From an uncultured Ignatzschineria sp. (GTDB taxonomy: Bacteria > Pseudomonadota > Gammaproteobacteria > Cardiobacteriales > Wohlfahrtiimonadaceae), in the NCBI GenBank assembly GCA_945639195.1, contig CALZEE010000008.1, positions 1 to 64,000 of the forward strand: 64,000 bases of DNA. The letters run 5' to 3'. Numbering within the stretch: position 1 is the stretch's first letter; the number at the start of each line of letters is the position of its first letter. The position numbers and the translations under genes are program-made. Of this stretch, positions 38,751 to 48,183 are shown piece after piece. Under the pieces are notes generated by a model that was given only the letters and a program-made list of their open reading frames with translations, made no database searches and was not told the DNA's origin.

Positions 38751-38878
38751 AAAAACCCTTTTTAGCTTTTAGTTATATTTCTTATGAAATTTCTAGTAAA
38801 ATCACTGTATAGTTTACTAGAATTAGGGACTTCTTTAAAGTTCCCTCCCAGATATAAAAAGGTAAGTATCTTAAGACC

Positions 38879-39646
38879 ATGACGTTAGTATCACTCAATA
38901 TTGGACTCTATCTTTTATCGTCGCTCTTTTTACTTGGTGCGCTTTTAAGAAAAGGACAAAAGTGGTGGCTTCCTGTAAGTTACCTCACCTTAATCTCCGG
39001 CATTGTTGTGCACGGAACGACCCTAGCACTTAGCGACTTTACCCATATCAGCGCAGCAGAGGCACTTTCGCTTACCTCGTTGATTATGTTATTAGTCCTA
39101 CTACCCTATATTAAAAGACATCTTAACACGGCGATTGTCCTCACGCTCTTTGCTGCAGCGATGCAATTCTTCTCACTTTTTGACACCAATGAAGTGGGAT
39201 TTAGTACGCCCTCAGCATGGCTAAGTGCGCATATTTTAACCTCTATTATCGCTTATGCCATTCTGTTATTGGCATCGATTCAGGCTCTTTTAGTCTATCT
39301 TAGAGACCGTGCATTAAAGCAAAGAAAGTCGCTTACGCACAAATTACCGCCCATTATGCGGATGGAACTCCTGCTTTTTAGACTACTATTGATCGGCTTT
39401 ATTGTTCTAACCGTAAGCTTACTCACCAGCTTTGCCTTTATTGACCAATGGTTTAGCCCGCACTTTGTACATAAAACAGTGCTCACAGGTCTTGCATGGA
39501 TTCTTTACGGCGGCATTTTATTGGCGCACCGTTTTTACGGTTTAAGAGGCAGACCTGCCGCGAAGTTTATTCTCATGACCGCAGTCATTTTACTTTTTGG
39601 CATCACCGGTACACGCTTAATTCAAGAATATATCTTTGCGTCCTAA
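38879..39646 (+). CDS. ypjD: CcsA/YpjD-family cytochrome c assembly-like membrane protein
   Basis: 255 aa with about eight membrane helices. C-terminal HKTVLTGLAWILYGGILLAHRFYGLRGRPAAKF is the YpjD/CcsA-type signature, with conserved His. Family members are heme-handling or uncharacterised; YpjD itself has no firm role. Its position divergent from ffh supports the YpjD assignment. tatC follows 42 bp later. Confidence 0.88.
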   Translation: MTLVSLNIGLYLLSSLFLLGALLRKGQKWWLPVSYLTLISGIVVHGTTLALSDFTHISAAEALSLTSLIMLLVLLPYIKRHLNTAIVLTLFAAAMQFFSLFDTNEVGFSTPSAWLSAHILTSIIAYAILLLASIQALLVYLRDRALKQRKSLTHKLPPIMRMELLLFRLLLIGFIVLTVSLLTSFAFIDQWFSPHFVHKTVLTGLAWILYGGILLAHRFYGLRGRPAAKFILMTAVILLFGITGTRLIQEYIFAS

Positions 39647-39688
39647 TTTTTCCGAAAGGCCTTACCTCGTTTTAAACAGAACCCTAAT

Positions 39689-40486
39689 ATGACGAATACG
39701 AACACCAACACTAAAGAACAGACCTTTATTCATCACCTTATTGAACTGCGAGATCGACTGATCCGCGCAGGTCTTGGGGTCTTGATCGTGTTTGTCTGCC
39801 TTGTTTACTTCTCAAATGATATCTACAACTTCGTAGCAACACCGCTATTAAAAGTGATCCCTGAGGGCGGTAAGATGATCGCCACCGATGTGATCGCGCC
39901 CTTTATTGTGCCGATTAAGCTCACGTTATGGGTCTCGTTCTTTATCGCGATTCCTTGGGTACTTTATCAAGTATGGGAGTTTGTCGCGCCGGGTCTCTAT
40001 CAACATGAGAAGAAGGTCGCATTCCCAATTATCTTTACGAGTGTGCTGCTCTTTTATCTCGGTATGCTCTTTGCCTACTACGCCGTGATGCCGGTGATGT
40101 TTAAATTCCTCTCCGGATCTGCGCCTGCGGGGGTTGAAATTGCGACAGATATTAACAAATATCTCTCCACCGTACTCCGTCTCTTCTTCTTCTTTGGGAT
40201 TGTCTTTGAGATCCCAATTGTCCTCATTATTTTGATCAGCCTGCGGATTGTTAAAACGGCAAGCCTTGTGAAAAAACGCCCTTATATCATTATTGGGGTC
40301 TTCACCTTCTCTGCCATTGCAACCCCGCCAGATCCCTTCTCAATGATGATCTTCGCCACCGCTGCCCTTCTCCTTTTTGAGATTGGTCTTTATATCGGGA
40401 AACGTATTGAAAAACGCCGCGATGAGAAAGAGCGCTTAGCAGAGAACGATGATCAAGCAGTATCAACCCAAACAGAAGAGCCGTAA
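39689..40486 (+). CDS. tatC: Sec-independent translocase subunit TatC
   Basis: 265 aa with six membrane helices. Diagnostic segments: FIHHLIELRDRLIRA, VAPGLYQHEKKVAFPIIFTS, and FFGIVFEIPIVLI, with the conserved ATPPDPFSM near the last helices. It binds twin-arginine signal peptides. tatA and tatB are not adjacent, unlike the usual tatABC operon. Confidence 0.95.
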   Translation: MTNTNTNTKEQTFIHHLIELRDRLIRAGLGVLIVFVCLVYFSNDIYNFVATPLLKVIPEGGKMIATDVIAPFIVPIKLTLWVSFFIAIPWVLYQVWEFVAPGLYQHEKKVAFPIIFTSVLLFYLGMLFAYYAVMPVMFKFLSGSAPAGVEIATDINKYLSTVLRLFFFFGIVFEIPIVLIILISLRIVKTASLVKKRPYIIIGVFTFSAIATPPDPFSMMIFATAALLLFEIGLYIGKRIEKRRDEKERLAENDDQAVSTQTEEP

Positions 40487-40608
40487 TGCATGCGCATTCC
40501 TCTTAAATAAGCCGATTAATCTGCGGGAACACTTCCAAAAGTGATATAATTACCCGCGTAAAACGGTCTTTTTATTCATTTTTTATACGGACAGTGTGAT
40601 CAATTATT

Positions 40609-42024
40609 ATGATTAAAACTCGCTTCGCCCCATCTCCAACGGGCTATCTTCATATCGGTGGCGCTAGAACTGCGCTCTTCTCTCACCTTTTTGCGCTACA
40701 CAATAAAGGGACAACAGTCCTTCGTATTGAAGATACTGACCTAGAACGCTCAACGCCGGAAGCCGTTGATGCAATCATGGAGAGCCTTGAGTGGCTTGGC
40801 TTTAAGTATGATGAAGGTCCTTACTACCAAACAAAACGCTTCGATCGCTACAAAGAAGTTGTAGAAGAGCTCCTTGAAAAAGGCATGGCTTACTACTGCT
40901 ACTGTACACAAGAAGAGCTCGCAGAGATGCGCGCTGTGGCAGAAGCTAAAAAAGAGAAACCTCGTTACGATGGCACATGGCGCCCAGAGCCTGGTAAAAC
41001 ATTACCAGCGATTCCTGAGGGCATTCGTCCTGTTGTGCGTTTCAAACAACCACAAATTGGCGTTACGAGCTTCTCTGACCTTGTTCATGGCAACTTAAGC
41101 GTACAAAACAGCGAGCTTGATGACTTGATCATCGCGCGCGGTGATGGTTCACCTACTTATAACTTCTGTGTTGTGATTGATGACGTGGACATGGAAATCA
41201 CCCACATTATCCGCGGTGATGACCATATCAATAATACTTATCGTCAAGTGAATATCTTCAAAGCAATGGGCAAAGAAGTACCTAAATTTGCGCATCTTGC
41301 GATGATTCTTGGGGATGATGGTCAAAAACTCTCTAAACGTCACGGCGCGGTTGGTGTAATGGAATATTATGATCGCGGATTCTTACCTGAAGCCGTCATC
41401 AACTATCTCGTGCGTTTAGGTTGGTCTAATGGCGATCAGGAGATCTTCTCTTTTGAAGAGATGGTGAAATACTTCGATTTAAGTCACGTGACAAAATCTG
41501 CAAGTGCATTCAACACTTCTAAACTGCTCTGGCTCAATCAGCATTACATGATCGAGAAAAACCCAGCAGAACTCGCACAACTTACCAAGCCATTCCTCGA
41601 GAAAATTGGGGTTAAAACAGAGAATACGCCTGAATTTGATAACTACCTCACAGAAGTAGTTGCGGCGCATGTGAAGCGTACAGAAACACTTGTTGAGCTT
41701 GCATCAATGATTCAGTACCTCTTCACCACTGAAATCGAAATGGATGAAGCGGCAAAAGCAAAACAGCTTACGCCTGTTTCTAAACCTGTTTTAGAAGAGC
41801 TCGTTCGTGTACTTTCAGCCGTTGAAAACTGGCAGCCAGAAGTGCTTGATGCGGCCGTGAAAGAAGTCACGACAAATCTTGAAGTGGGAATGGGTAAAGT
41901 AGGTATGCCGCTTCGCACCGCGATTGTGGGTCGTACAAACTCTCCAAATCTCGATGAAACGCTCTACCTCGTTGGTAAAGAGCGCACGCTTGAGCGTCTT
42001 ACAAAAGCGATCGCGATGATCTAA
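40609..42024 (+). CDS. gltX: Glutamyl-tRNA synthetase
   Basis: 471 aa class I synthetase. HIGH motif in APSPTGYLHIGGARTALF, KMSKS-type KLSKRHGAVGV, and zinc-site-like CYCTQEELAEM in the connecting region. It charges tRNA-Glu. A perfect TATAAT lies at 40545-40550 but its -35 is poor. A strong terminator follows. Confidence 0.97.
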   Translation: MIKTRFAPSPTGYLHIGGARTALFSHLFALHNKGTTVLRIEDTDLERSTPEAVDAIMESLEWLGFKYDEGPYYQTKRFDRYKEVVEELLEKGMAYYCYCTQEELAEMRAVAEAKKEKPRYDGTWRPEPGKTLPAIPEGIRPVVRFKQPQIGVTSFSDLVHGNLSVQNSELDDLIIARGDGSPTYNFCVVIDDVDMEITHIIRGDDHINNTYRQVNIFKAMGKEVPKFAHLAMILGDDGQKLSKRHGAVGVMEYYDRGFLPEAVINYLVRLGWSNGDQEIFSFEEMVKYFDLSHVTKSASAFNTSKLLWLNQHYMIEKNPAELAQLTKPFLEKIGVKTENTPEFDNYLTEVVAAHVKRTETLVELASMIQYLFTTEIEMDEAAKAKQLTPVSKPVLEELVRVLSAVENWQPEVLDAAVKEVTTNLEVGMGKVGMPLRTAIVGRTNSPNLDETLYLVGKERTLERLTKAIAMI

Positions 42025-42066
42025 TATCGGTTCAAGATTCTCTTACAAATAGAGATGACAAACCTA

Positions 42067-42103
42067 AAAACCCCGCTATGATACAGATTAGCGGGGTTTT
42101 TTA
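42067..42103 (+). terminator. Terminator after gltX
   Basis: Twelve-bp perfect stem AAAACCCCGCTA / TAGCGGGGTTTT, loop of 10 nt, then T-run. Confidence 0.9.
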
Positions 42104-42185
42104 TGATCTAAAATCGACCCCCATCTATATAAATTCCCTTTGATGAGTCGCTTCTCATCAATAATCACTGATATAAGGAGATATC

Positions 42186-42626
42186 ATGGCCAAGAGCATT
42201 ACGGCAGTTGAAGCCAAATTAGAAGACCAATTACGCGTTGCAGTCAGCGCGCGCCATCATCACATCATCTTGGATGAGCCGAAAGATTTTGGCAGCTCAG
42301 ACGAGGGCATGACGCCGATCGAAGCGCTACTTGGCGCACTTGGGGCATGTAAATGTATCGTCGCTCGTAGCTTTGCGAAGAAATTTGACGTGGTCTTTAC
42401 GGATCTCTCTATCAAAATAGAAGGCGAGCTCGACACAGATGGCTTTATGGGTCTCAATCCTGAAGCGAAAATTGGCCTCAGTGAGGTAAAAACAACCTAT
42501 CACTTTGTATCAGAATCTGCGCCCGATAAAATCGCGGCACTCGTAGAATTTGTCGATAAGACCTGCCCCGTCGCAGATTCGATGATGAATACGCCGGCGC
42601 TTGAATCGGTTGTTACCATTAAATAG
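42186..42626 (+). CDS. OsmC-family peroxide-handling or related protein
   Basis: 146 aa OsmC fold. The two Cys regions are present: LLGALGACKCIVARS and VDKTCPVADSM. Members reduce organic hydroperoxides; the K-C spacing GACKC is closer to the YhfA-like branch, whose role is less certain. ATAAGGAGATATC gives a good ribosome site. Confidence 0.88.
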   Translation: MAKSITAVEAKLEDQLRVAVSARHHHIILDEPKDFGSSDEGMTPIEALLGALGACKCIVARSFAKKFDVVFTDLSIKIEGELDTDGFMGLNPEAKIGLSEVKTTYHFVSESAPDKIAALVEFVDKTCPVADSMMNTPALESVVTIK

Positions 42627-42675
42627 CGTGAATGATTCACGTGAATCATTGCTGAAATAAACACTCAAAATGCAT

Positions 42676-42713
42676 AATGCCGAGTAACAATCCTGTTACT
42701 CGGCATTTTTATT
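42676..42713 (+). terminator. Terminator after the OsmC-family gene
   Basis: 14-bp perfect stem AATGCCGAGTAACA / TGTTACTCGGCATT with a 4-nt loop, then TTTATTATT. Confidence 0.88.
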
Positions 42714-42746
42714 ATTTTCAATAACCAATAGCGTACATGAGATCGG

Positions 42747-44075
42747 CTATTTTCGCCGATTACGGGATGTTGCATCCAACGACTCAAGATACTTCAATTT
42801 CTCACCAATCTGGCGCTCTAGCCCCCGATCTGTGGGCTGATACCACTTCTGCTCTGCCATTCCCTCAGGGAAATAGACTTCGCCGGCAGCATAAGCACCC
42901 GGTTCATCATGGGCATAACGATAACCTTGTCCATGCCCGAGCTCTGCCATCAGTTTTGTGGGCGCATTACGAAGATGGAGTGGCACAGGCCGCGTTTGAT
43001 CGCCGGCAACAAAGCTTCTCGCCATTTTCGCAGCCATATATCCGGCATTGGATTTCGCCGCACACGAGAGATAAATCACGGCTTGCGCTAGTGCAAGATC
43101 GCCCTCTGGGCTTCCTAAACGCTCATACGTTGATAACGCATCGGTTGCAATCTGTGTTCCACGTGGATCAGCAAGCCCCACATCTTCCCAAGCGATCATT
43201 AGAATTCTTCGCCCCAAATAACGCGGATCAACGCCACTCTCCATCATCAGCGAAAACCAATAGAGCGCCGCATCAGGATCGGAGCCGCGAATAGACTTAT
43301 GTAGCGCTGAGATCTGATCGTAGAAATAATCGCCGCCCTTATCAAACTTCTTCGGCTGGCTCGTCAATGTTTTCTCAACGAGCGCCTTTTCAATCACCGT
43401 TTGATCATAGCTTTTAGCGACCGTGAGAAGTTGCTGTAAAAGATTTAATGAACGCCGACCATCACCGCCCGCATATTCGATCAACATCTTTTTGCCATCA
43501 TCGGCTATCGTATATTCTGGGTAATATTCTGTAATCGCACGATCAATCAGTGCTGCAACCGCGGTATCATCGAGCGCTTCCAAGACATACACGAATGCCC
43601 TTGAAAGGAGTGCTTGGTTAATCTCAAACGAGGGGTTTTCTGTCGTGGCCCCAATAAACGTAACAAGCCCTGATTCTACAAAAGGTAACAAGGCATCTTG
43701 TTGCCCCTTATTAAAACGGTGGATCTCATCAATAAAAAGGATGGTCCGGCGGCCCTGTAAACGGTAACCTTCCGCTTCTTTAATCGCTTCACGAATCTCT
43801 TTAACGCCGGAGAACACTGCAGAGAGCGAAATAAACTCCGCATCAAACTGATCTGCAACGAGGTTCGCGAGCGTTGTTTTACCAACGCCTGGCGGTCCCC
43901 AAAAAATCATCGAGTGAGGAACACCGCCTTTAAAGGCTTCATAAAGCGGCTTTCCCTCACCTAAAAGATGCTTTTGTCCAACGACGTCAGCTAATGTTTT
44001 AGGTCTTGCTAAATCTGCTAGTGGCGAGAATTGGAGTGTTGTTTCTTTTACCAAATCCTCAAATAGATCATTCAT
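42747..44075 (-). CDS. rarA: Replication-associated recombination protein A (RarA/MgsA ATPase)
   Basis: 442 aa from the ATG at 44075, which gives the family-like N-terminus before LADLARPKTLADVVGQKHLLG; a GTG at 44108 would add 11 residues. AAA+ motifs: Walker A WGPPGVGKTTLANLVA, Walker B LFIDEIHRFNKGQQD, sensor GATTENPSFEIN. The C-terminal half forms the tetramer (RKSIRGSDPDAALYWFSLMMESGVDP-like). It acts at stalled replication forks. lolA lies just upstream on the same strand, a conserved pairing. Confidence 0.94.
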   Translation of the reverse strand: MNDLFEDLVKETTLQFSPLADLARPKTLADVVGQKHLLGEGKPLYEAFKGGVPHSMIFWGPPGVGKTTLANLVADQFDAEFISLSAVFSGVKEIREAIKEAEGYRLQGRRTILFIDEIHRFNKGQQDALLPFVESGLVTFIGATTENPSFEINQALLSRAFVYVLEALDDTAVAALIDRAITEYYPEYTIADDGKKMLIEYAGGDGRRSLNLLQQLLTVAKSYDQTVIEKALVEKTLTSQPKKFDKGGDYFYDQISALHKSIRGSDPDAALYWFSLMMESGVDPRYLGRRILMIAWEDVGLADPRGTQIATDALSTYERLGSPEGDLALAQAVIYLSCAAKSNAGYMAAKMARSFVAGDQTRPVPLHLRNAPTKLMAELGHGQGYRYAHDEPGAYAAGEVYFPEGMAEQKWYQPTDRGLERQIGEKLKYLESLDATSRNRRK

Positions 44076-44146
44076 GATTTTTCTCGATATCTTTGGTTCA
44101 TATGACACATTGTCATAAGGGGCATTTGATGGTTATAGGTCGCGAC

Positions 44147-44833
44147 CTACTTTGTTTCATCAATCACATCAACACCTGCCGGCATTTGGAATTCAAAACG
44201 CGAAGCATCTACTGCTCTGTTCTCTACTACGCTCTTCACAACAAATGAGATGGTTTGGCCTGTCATATCTTGCACCTTAAATGAGTAAATTTTACGATTT
44301 GCAAAGATCACCTGGATATCCGTAATCTCCATATCGTTATTCACAAATTTAGGCGTTAAGAGGTATTCACGACGATCTCTCACCGTCTGGATATTAAAGT
44401 TATCACTGAGCGCCTCATTACTTAACAGAATCTGAAGGACAGGATTATTGATCACTTCTTGAATCGGCTTAATGATGACTTGCATAAGATCGACGTCATA
44501 AAACCAAAATTTCACACCATTACTGACTAAAATTTGATGATAAGGCTTTGTATAGTCAAAGAGGAACTTCGGGTTTTGAGCCCCCATTTTCCCTTGTTGC
44601 GACGTCCCTTTTGTAGAAGAATCGATGAAACTTTCTACCGAACCTTTATCAATAATTAGCTCGCCAGAAGTTGTATCCTTACGATCTTTAGTGCTAATCT
44701 CTTGTGTGAAGTTTGCCTCTAGTGTCTGAAAATTCTTGAAATAATCGACAATAAACTGTTGATTTGCAAAAGTTGTCGTTGGGTAAATCATGACAATTGT
44801 CAGGACTATCGATCTTAAGATTTTTTTCATCAT
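44147..44833 (-). CDS. lolA: Outer membrane lipoprotein carrier LolA
   Basis: 228 aa with signal peptide (MMKKILRSIVLTIVMIYPTTTFA). Family motifs FKNFQTLEANFTQEI, SGELIIDKG-like, PKFLFDYTKPYHQILVSNGVKFWFYD. It shuttles lipoproteins across the periplasm from LolCDE to LolB, and so serves the lipoproteins encoded at 1193-3253. It has an insertion (VESFIDSSTKGTSQQGKMGAQN) not usual in short LolA. Followed by rarA after 71 bp. Confidence 0.93.
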   Translation of the reverse strand: MMKKILRSIVLTIVMIYPTTTFANQQFIVDYFKNFQTLEANFTQEISTKDRKDTTSGELIIDKGSVESFIDSSTKGTSQQGKMGAQNPKFLFDYTKPYHQILVSNGVKFWFYDVDLMQVIIKPIQEVINNPVLQILLSNEALSDNFNIQTVRDRREYLLTPKFVNNDMEITDIQVIFANRKIYSFKVQDMTGQTISFVVKSVVENRAVDASRFEFQMPAGVDVIDETK

Positions 44834-45099
44834 CGGTGCTAGCCTCTGGTTAATTTCTGGAATTTTAGATCATTATTATAACAGATCACTCTAAACTTAT
44901 AGAAGCATCTGAATAGATGACCTATACAAATAGGAAGCCAAGTATTCTTTAGGCTATTTAAAAGTTTTATACAACTATTCGTACCATTTTAAAAAAATAT
45001 TGGTCATTTTACATCCCCCATTACCCATGGGGTAGCGAGATATTTTCTAAAAATTAAGAAAATTCAATAATCACTGCTTTATTACAAGGAGTCACCTCG

Positions 45100-46377
45100 A
45101 TGATAAGCTCAAATATGATATCTTTTGATGTCTACGGAACCATAGTTATGGCCTGTTTAACTCTGTTACTCGGTCGTGTTGTTGTTGCAAAAATCCCAGC
45201 GTTAGATAGATTCACGATCCCAAGTCCTGTCGCGGGTGGGTTAATTGTTGCATTCACAATCCTCATTTTAAAAACTGTGTTTGATTTCGAAGTGAAATTC
45301 GATACTGTTTTACAAACACCGTTAATGCTCATGTTCTTCGCGACCATTGGTCTTAATGCGAACTTCAGAAGCTTACTTTCAGGTGGACTTTCACTTATCA
45401 TCTTCCTCGTTGTAGTGATTCTTTTCCTCACGATTCAAAATGGGGTGGGTGTTGGTCTCGCTTCAGCACTCGGCCTTGATCCTTTAATGGGTTTACTTGC
45501 AGGTTCTATTACGCTTTCAGGCGGACATGGTACCGGCGCAGCTTGGGGTAAAACCTTTGCCGAAGATTATGGCTTTGCAAATGCGACTGAAATCGCGATG
45601 GCATGTGCGACCTTCGGATTAGTACTCGGCGGATTAGTAGGTGGACCTGTTGCGAAATTCTTACTCCGCAATCGCCAACCAGTATTAGACGACGCGAATA
45701 TCGATAACTCAAAACCTGTTGAAGCATCAGATAATATCACTGCATTTGAGCAACCTCGTGCGAGCCGCCGTATTACTTCAACCGCGCTCCTTGAAACGAT
45801 CACAATGATTCTTGTATCAATCATGGTCGGAACGCTTATCTCAAATGCGTTAAGTGGTACAAAATTAGCCCTTCCAACCTTCGTATGTGTGCTCTTCGTT
45901 GGCGTTATTATCAATAACGTACTCTCACTCATTAGCGAAAAAATTATCTTCGAGCGCTCCGTTGCAATCGTCGGGAACGTCAGCTTATCTCTCTTCTTAG
46001 CTATGGCACTCATGAGCCTTAAACTTTGGGAGCTTAAATCATTAGCCGTTCCAATGATTATTATCTTAGGGGTGCAAGCAGGTTTCATGGCGCTTTATGC
46101 GATCTTTGTCACCTATAATATTATGGGTAGAAATCTCGATGGTGCCGTCTTTGCTGCCGGTCACTGTGGATTTGGTTTAGGAGCAACGCCTACCGCAATT
46201 GCAAACATGCAAGCTGTAACAGAGCGTTTTGGCCCGTCTCCAAAAGCTTTCTTAGTAGTGCCTATGGTCGGTGCATTCTTTATTGACCTTGTGAACGTGA
46301 TTGTCATTAAGCTCTATCTATTGCTTCCTATCTTCCCATCCGTAACGAAAGCAGCAGCACAAGTTGTTGGTGGTTAA
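45100..46377 (+). CDS. gltS: Sodium/glutamate symporter GltS
   Basis: 425 aa, about ten helices in two inverted halves. GSITLSGGHGTGAAWG and GHCGFGLGATPTAIANMQ are the paired substrate-site loops of GltS. It imports glutamate with sodium. AAGGAG lies 8 nt upstream of the ATG. The region upstream has a near-palindrome TACCCATGGGGTA (45022-45034), a possible operator. Confidence 0.95.
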   Translation: MISSNMISFDVYGTIVMACLTLLLGRVVVAKIPALDRFTIPSPVAGGLIVAFTILILKTVFDFEVKFDTVLQTPLMLMFFATIGLNANFRSLLSGGLSLIIFLVVVILFLTIQNGVGVGLASALGLDPLMGLLAGSITLSGGHGTGAAWGKTFAEDYGFANATEIAMACATFGLVLGGLVGGPVAKFLLRNRQPVLDDANIDNSKPVEASDNITAFEQPRASRRITSTALLETITMILVSIMVGTLISNALSGTKLALPTFVCVLFVGVIINNVLSLISEKIIFERSVAIVGNVSLSLFLAMALMSLKLWELKSLAVPMIIILGVQAGFMALYAIFVTYNIMGRNLDGAVFAAGHCGFGLGATPTAIANMQAVTERFGPSPKAFLVVPMVGAFFIDLVNVIVIKLYLLLPIFPSVTKAAAQVVGG

Positions 46378-46444
46378 GTCAGCCCAATAGAACATCTTCC
46401 ATGATGTGAGCAACTACGCATTATGGTTAAATGATCAATTTCAG

Positions 46445-46478
46445 AAATCCCGCAATGGACACCATCGCGGGATTTTTT
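46445..46478 (+). terminator. Terminator after gltS
   Basis: AAATCCCGC / GCGGGATTT with an inner ATGG/CCAT pairing, then T-run. Confidence 0.88.
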
Positions 46479-46525
46479 ATATCGTGAGAAAGCCGTTATT
46501 CAAGCGAATCGCTGAAACCCGTCAC

Positions 46526-47197
46526 CTAATTGCCGCGAACAATCGGTAACAGATCTTGGAAATGATCCAATATATACGTCGGGTTTTCATCGGAAATCGG
46601 ATGCCCAAAGTTATACCCATAGGTTAAACCAATGGTCTTAACGCCGGCATCTCTCCCACACGCGATATCGTTACGAGAGTCGCCCACAAAGATCATTTCG
46701 GCTTGCGTTAAGCCCAATGCGCCAAGTGTTTGGAAGATCGGTGCAGGATGCGGTTTTCTAGCGGCGACATCATCTGCCCCTAGCACCCACTCAAACATCG
46801 TATTCATGCCTAAATCATTGAGCAATGCCGGCAAAAATTTCGTGGGTTTATTCGTAATTAAAGCTAAGCGAAACCCCTCTTTTTGCAATGTTTTTAGCGT
46901 TTCCCTAACATTAGGATAAAGCATACTTCCTTGCTTTAAAATTTCGGTATAACAGGTATTAAAGATCTTAATCGCTTCATCAAACTGCGCCAAAGCTGGC
47001 TCGCCGCCGGCAAAGTCCAATGCTGTTTTCACAAGATGCTCAGCACCATGACCAATCCAAACAGAGACTTGTGCCAATCCTGCCGGTGCATAACCAAGCG
47101 ACTCCAACATTTGATCAATGCCCTCGGCTAAACCTTTACCGCTATCAATCAACGTACCATCTAAATCAAAAGCGACCGCTTTTATCCCTTGCGTCAT
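46526..47197 (-). CDS. gph: Phosphoglycolate phosphatase (HAD family)
   Basis: 223 aa. HAD motifs: I VAFDLDGTLIDS, II ALITNKP, III K near ARKPHPAP, IV IFVGDSRNDI. The cap helices contain IGHGAEHLVKTAL, typical of Gph. It clears 2-phosphoglycolate from oxidative DNA damage repair. Confidence 0.92.
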   Translation of the reverse strand: MTQGIKAVAFDLDGTLIDSGKGLAEGIDQMLESLGYAPAGLAQVSVWIGHGAEHLVKTALDFAGGEPALAQFDEAIKIFNTCYTEILKQGSMLYPNVRETLKTLQKEGFRLALITNKPTKFLPALLNDLGMNTMFEWVLGADDVAARKPHPAPIFQTLGALGLTQAEMIFVGDSRNDIACGRDAGVKTIGLTYGYNFGHPISDENPTYILDHFQDLLPIVRGN

Positions 47198-47568
47198 TAC
47201 TCGTTCCCCTTATCTGCAGCTATTATCCTAACCCCAAGCATTATATTGCCGGCATTATCATCTTGATATCGGGCGGTAGTATGATTAATCGCCCGACGTT
47301 CCAGAAACATTGTAGAACATTCTATGCACATCTCTTATCTGCAATGCTAAATAAAAACCATAAAAATCAACTTACTCACGAATGTTTGCATTATTTTACG
47401 ACTTAAAAATCACCATAAGTGAGGCTATTAGCGGATATTTCAGAACGTTAAGCCAGTAAATGCCTATAAAGCGATTTAACCCCTCGATTTTTAAGGATCA
47501 TTTAGGTATATTGCCCCTGTGCCATACTGATGGCGTTTAATTCACTCTTTTTTGGAGATAGGATAATC
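47198..47568. other. Intergenic region gph / yjdM
   Basis: 371 bp without a gene. Contains a TGCCGGCA palindrome near 47249; otherwise AT-rich and unremarkable. Confidence 0.4.
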
Positions 47569-47907
47569 ATGATGAATTTACCCCCATGCCCACAATGTGG
47601 AATGGAACATACTTATAGTGATACTGAATTTTACATCTGCCCAGATTGCGCGCATGAATGGTCAATGACTGAAGAAGCAGCCCCTGCAGAAGTCGGCTTA
47701 ACGGCAAAAGATGCTCATGGTACACCGTTAGTTGATGGCGACTCTGTCACCGTGATTAAAGATCTTAAAGTTCGTGGCTCATCGCTTGTGATCAAGCAAG
47801 GCACCATGATTAAAGGCATCCGTATTATCGATGGTGACCATGATATCGACTGTAAAGTAAATGGCACCAGCCTTCAGCTTAAGTCTGAGTTTATGAAAAA
47901 AGCATAA
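47569..47907 (+). CDS. yjdM: YjdM/PhnA-family zinc-ribbon protein
   Basis: 112 aa from the ATG at 47569 (or 111 from 47572), with AGGA upstream; the longer frame from 47530 has no family support. Zinc ribbon CPQCGMEHTYSDTEFYICPDC at 5-26, then the C-terminal domain (DGDSVTVIKDLKVRGSS, GDHDIDCKVNG, LKSEFMKKA) as in E. coli YjdM. Its role is unknown; the old phosphonate name is not supported functionally. Confidence 0.93.
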   Translation: MMNLPPCPQCGMEHTYSDTEFYICPDCAHEWSMTEEAAPAEVGLTAKDAHGTPLVDGDSVTVIKDLKVRGSSLVIKQGTMIKGIRIIDGDHDIDCKVNGTSLQLKSEFMKKA

Positions 47908-47975
47908 TCTCGCCGCACTCAAGTTGAGTATTCAACGACTGACGTACTGAATAATACACTCGTCAGATAATCATT

Positions 47976-48020
47976 AATCCCCAAGGAGATCATTATTATT
48001 TTCTCCTTGGGGATTTTTTT
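47976..48020 (+). terminator. Terminator after yjdM
   Basis: 14-bp perfect stem AATCCCCAAGGAGA / TCTCCTTGGGGATT, then T-run. Confidence 0.88.
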
Positions 48021-48183
48021 ATGATCGCTCGCCCATATGACAATAAAGTGACCCATAAAGGGATCAATCAAATCACTGATAAATAAGCGGTTAAATCTGT
48101 AATTGTATTGTTATTTGTAAATATTTAACTTAATATGAAAAGATCAATATTTATCCACCCACGTCACAATTAGGAGTTTGCAG

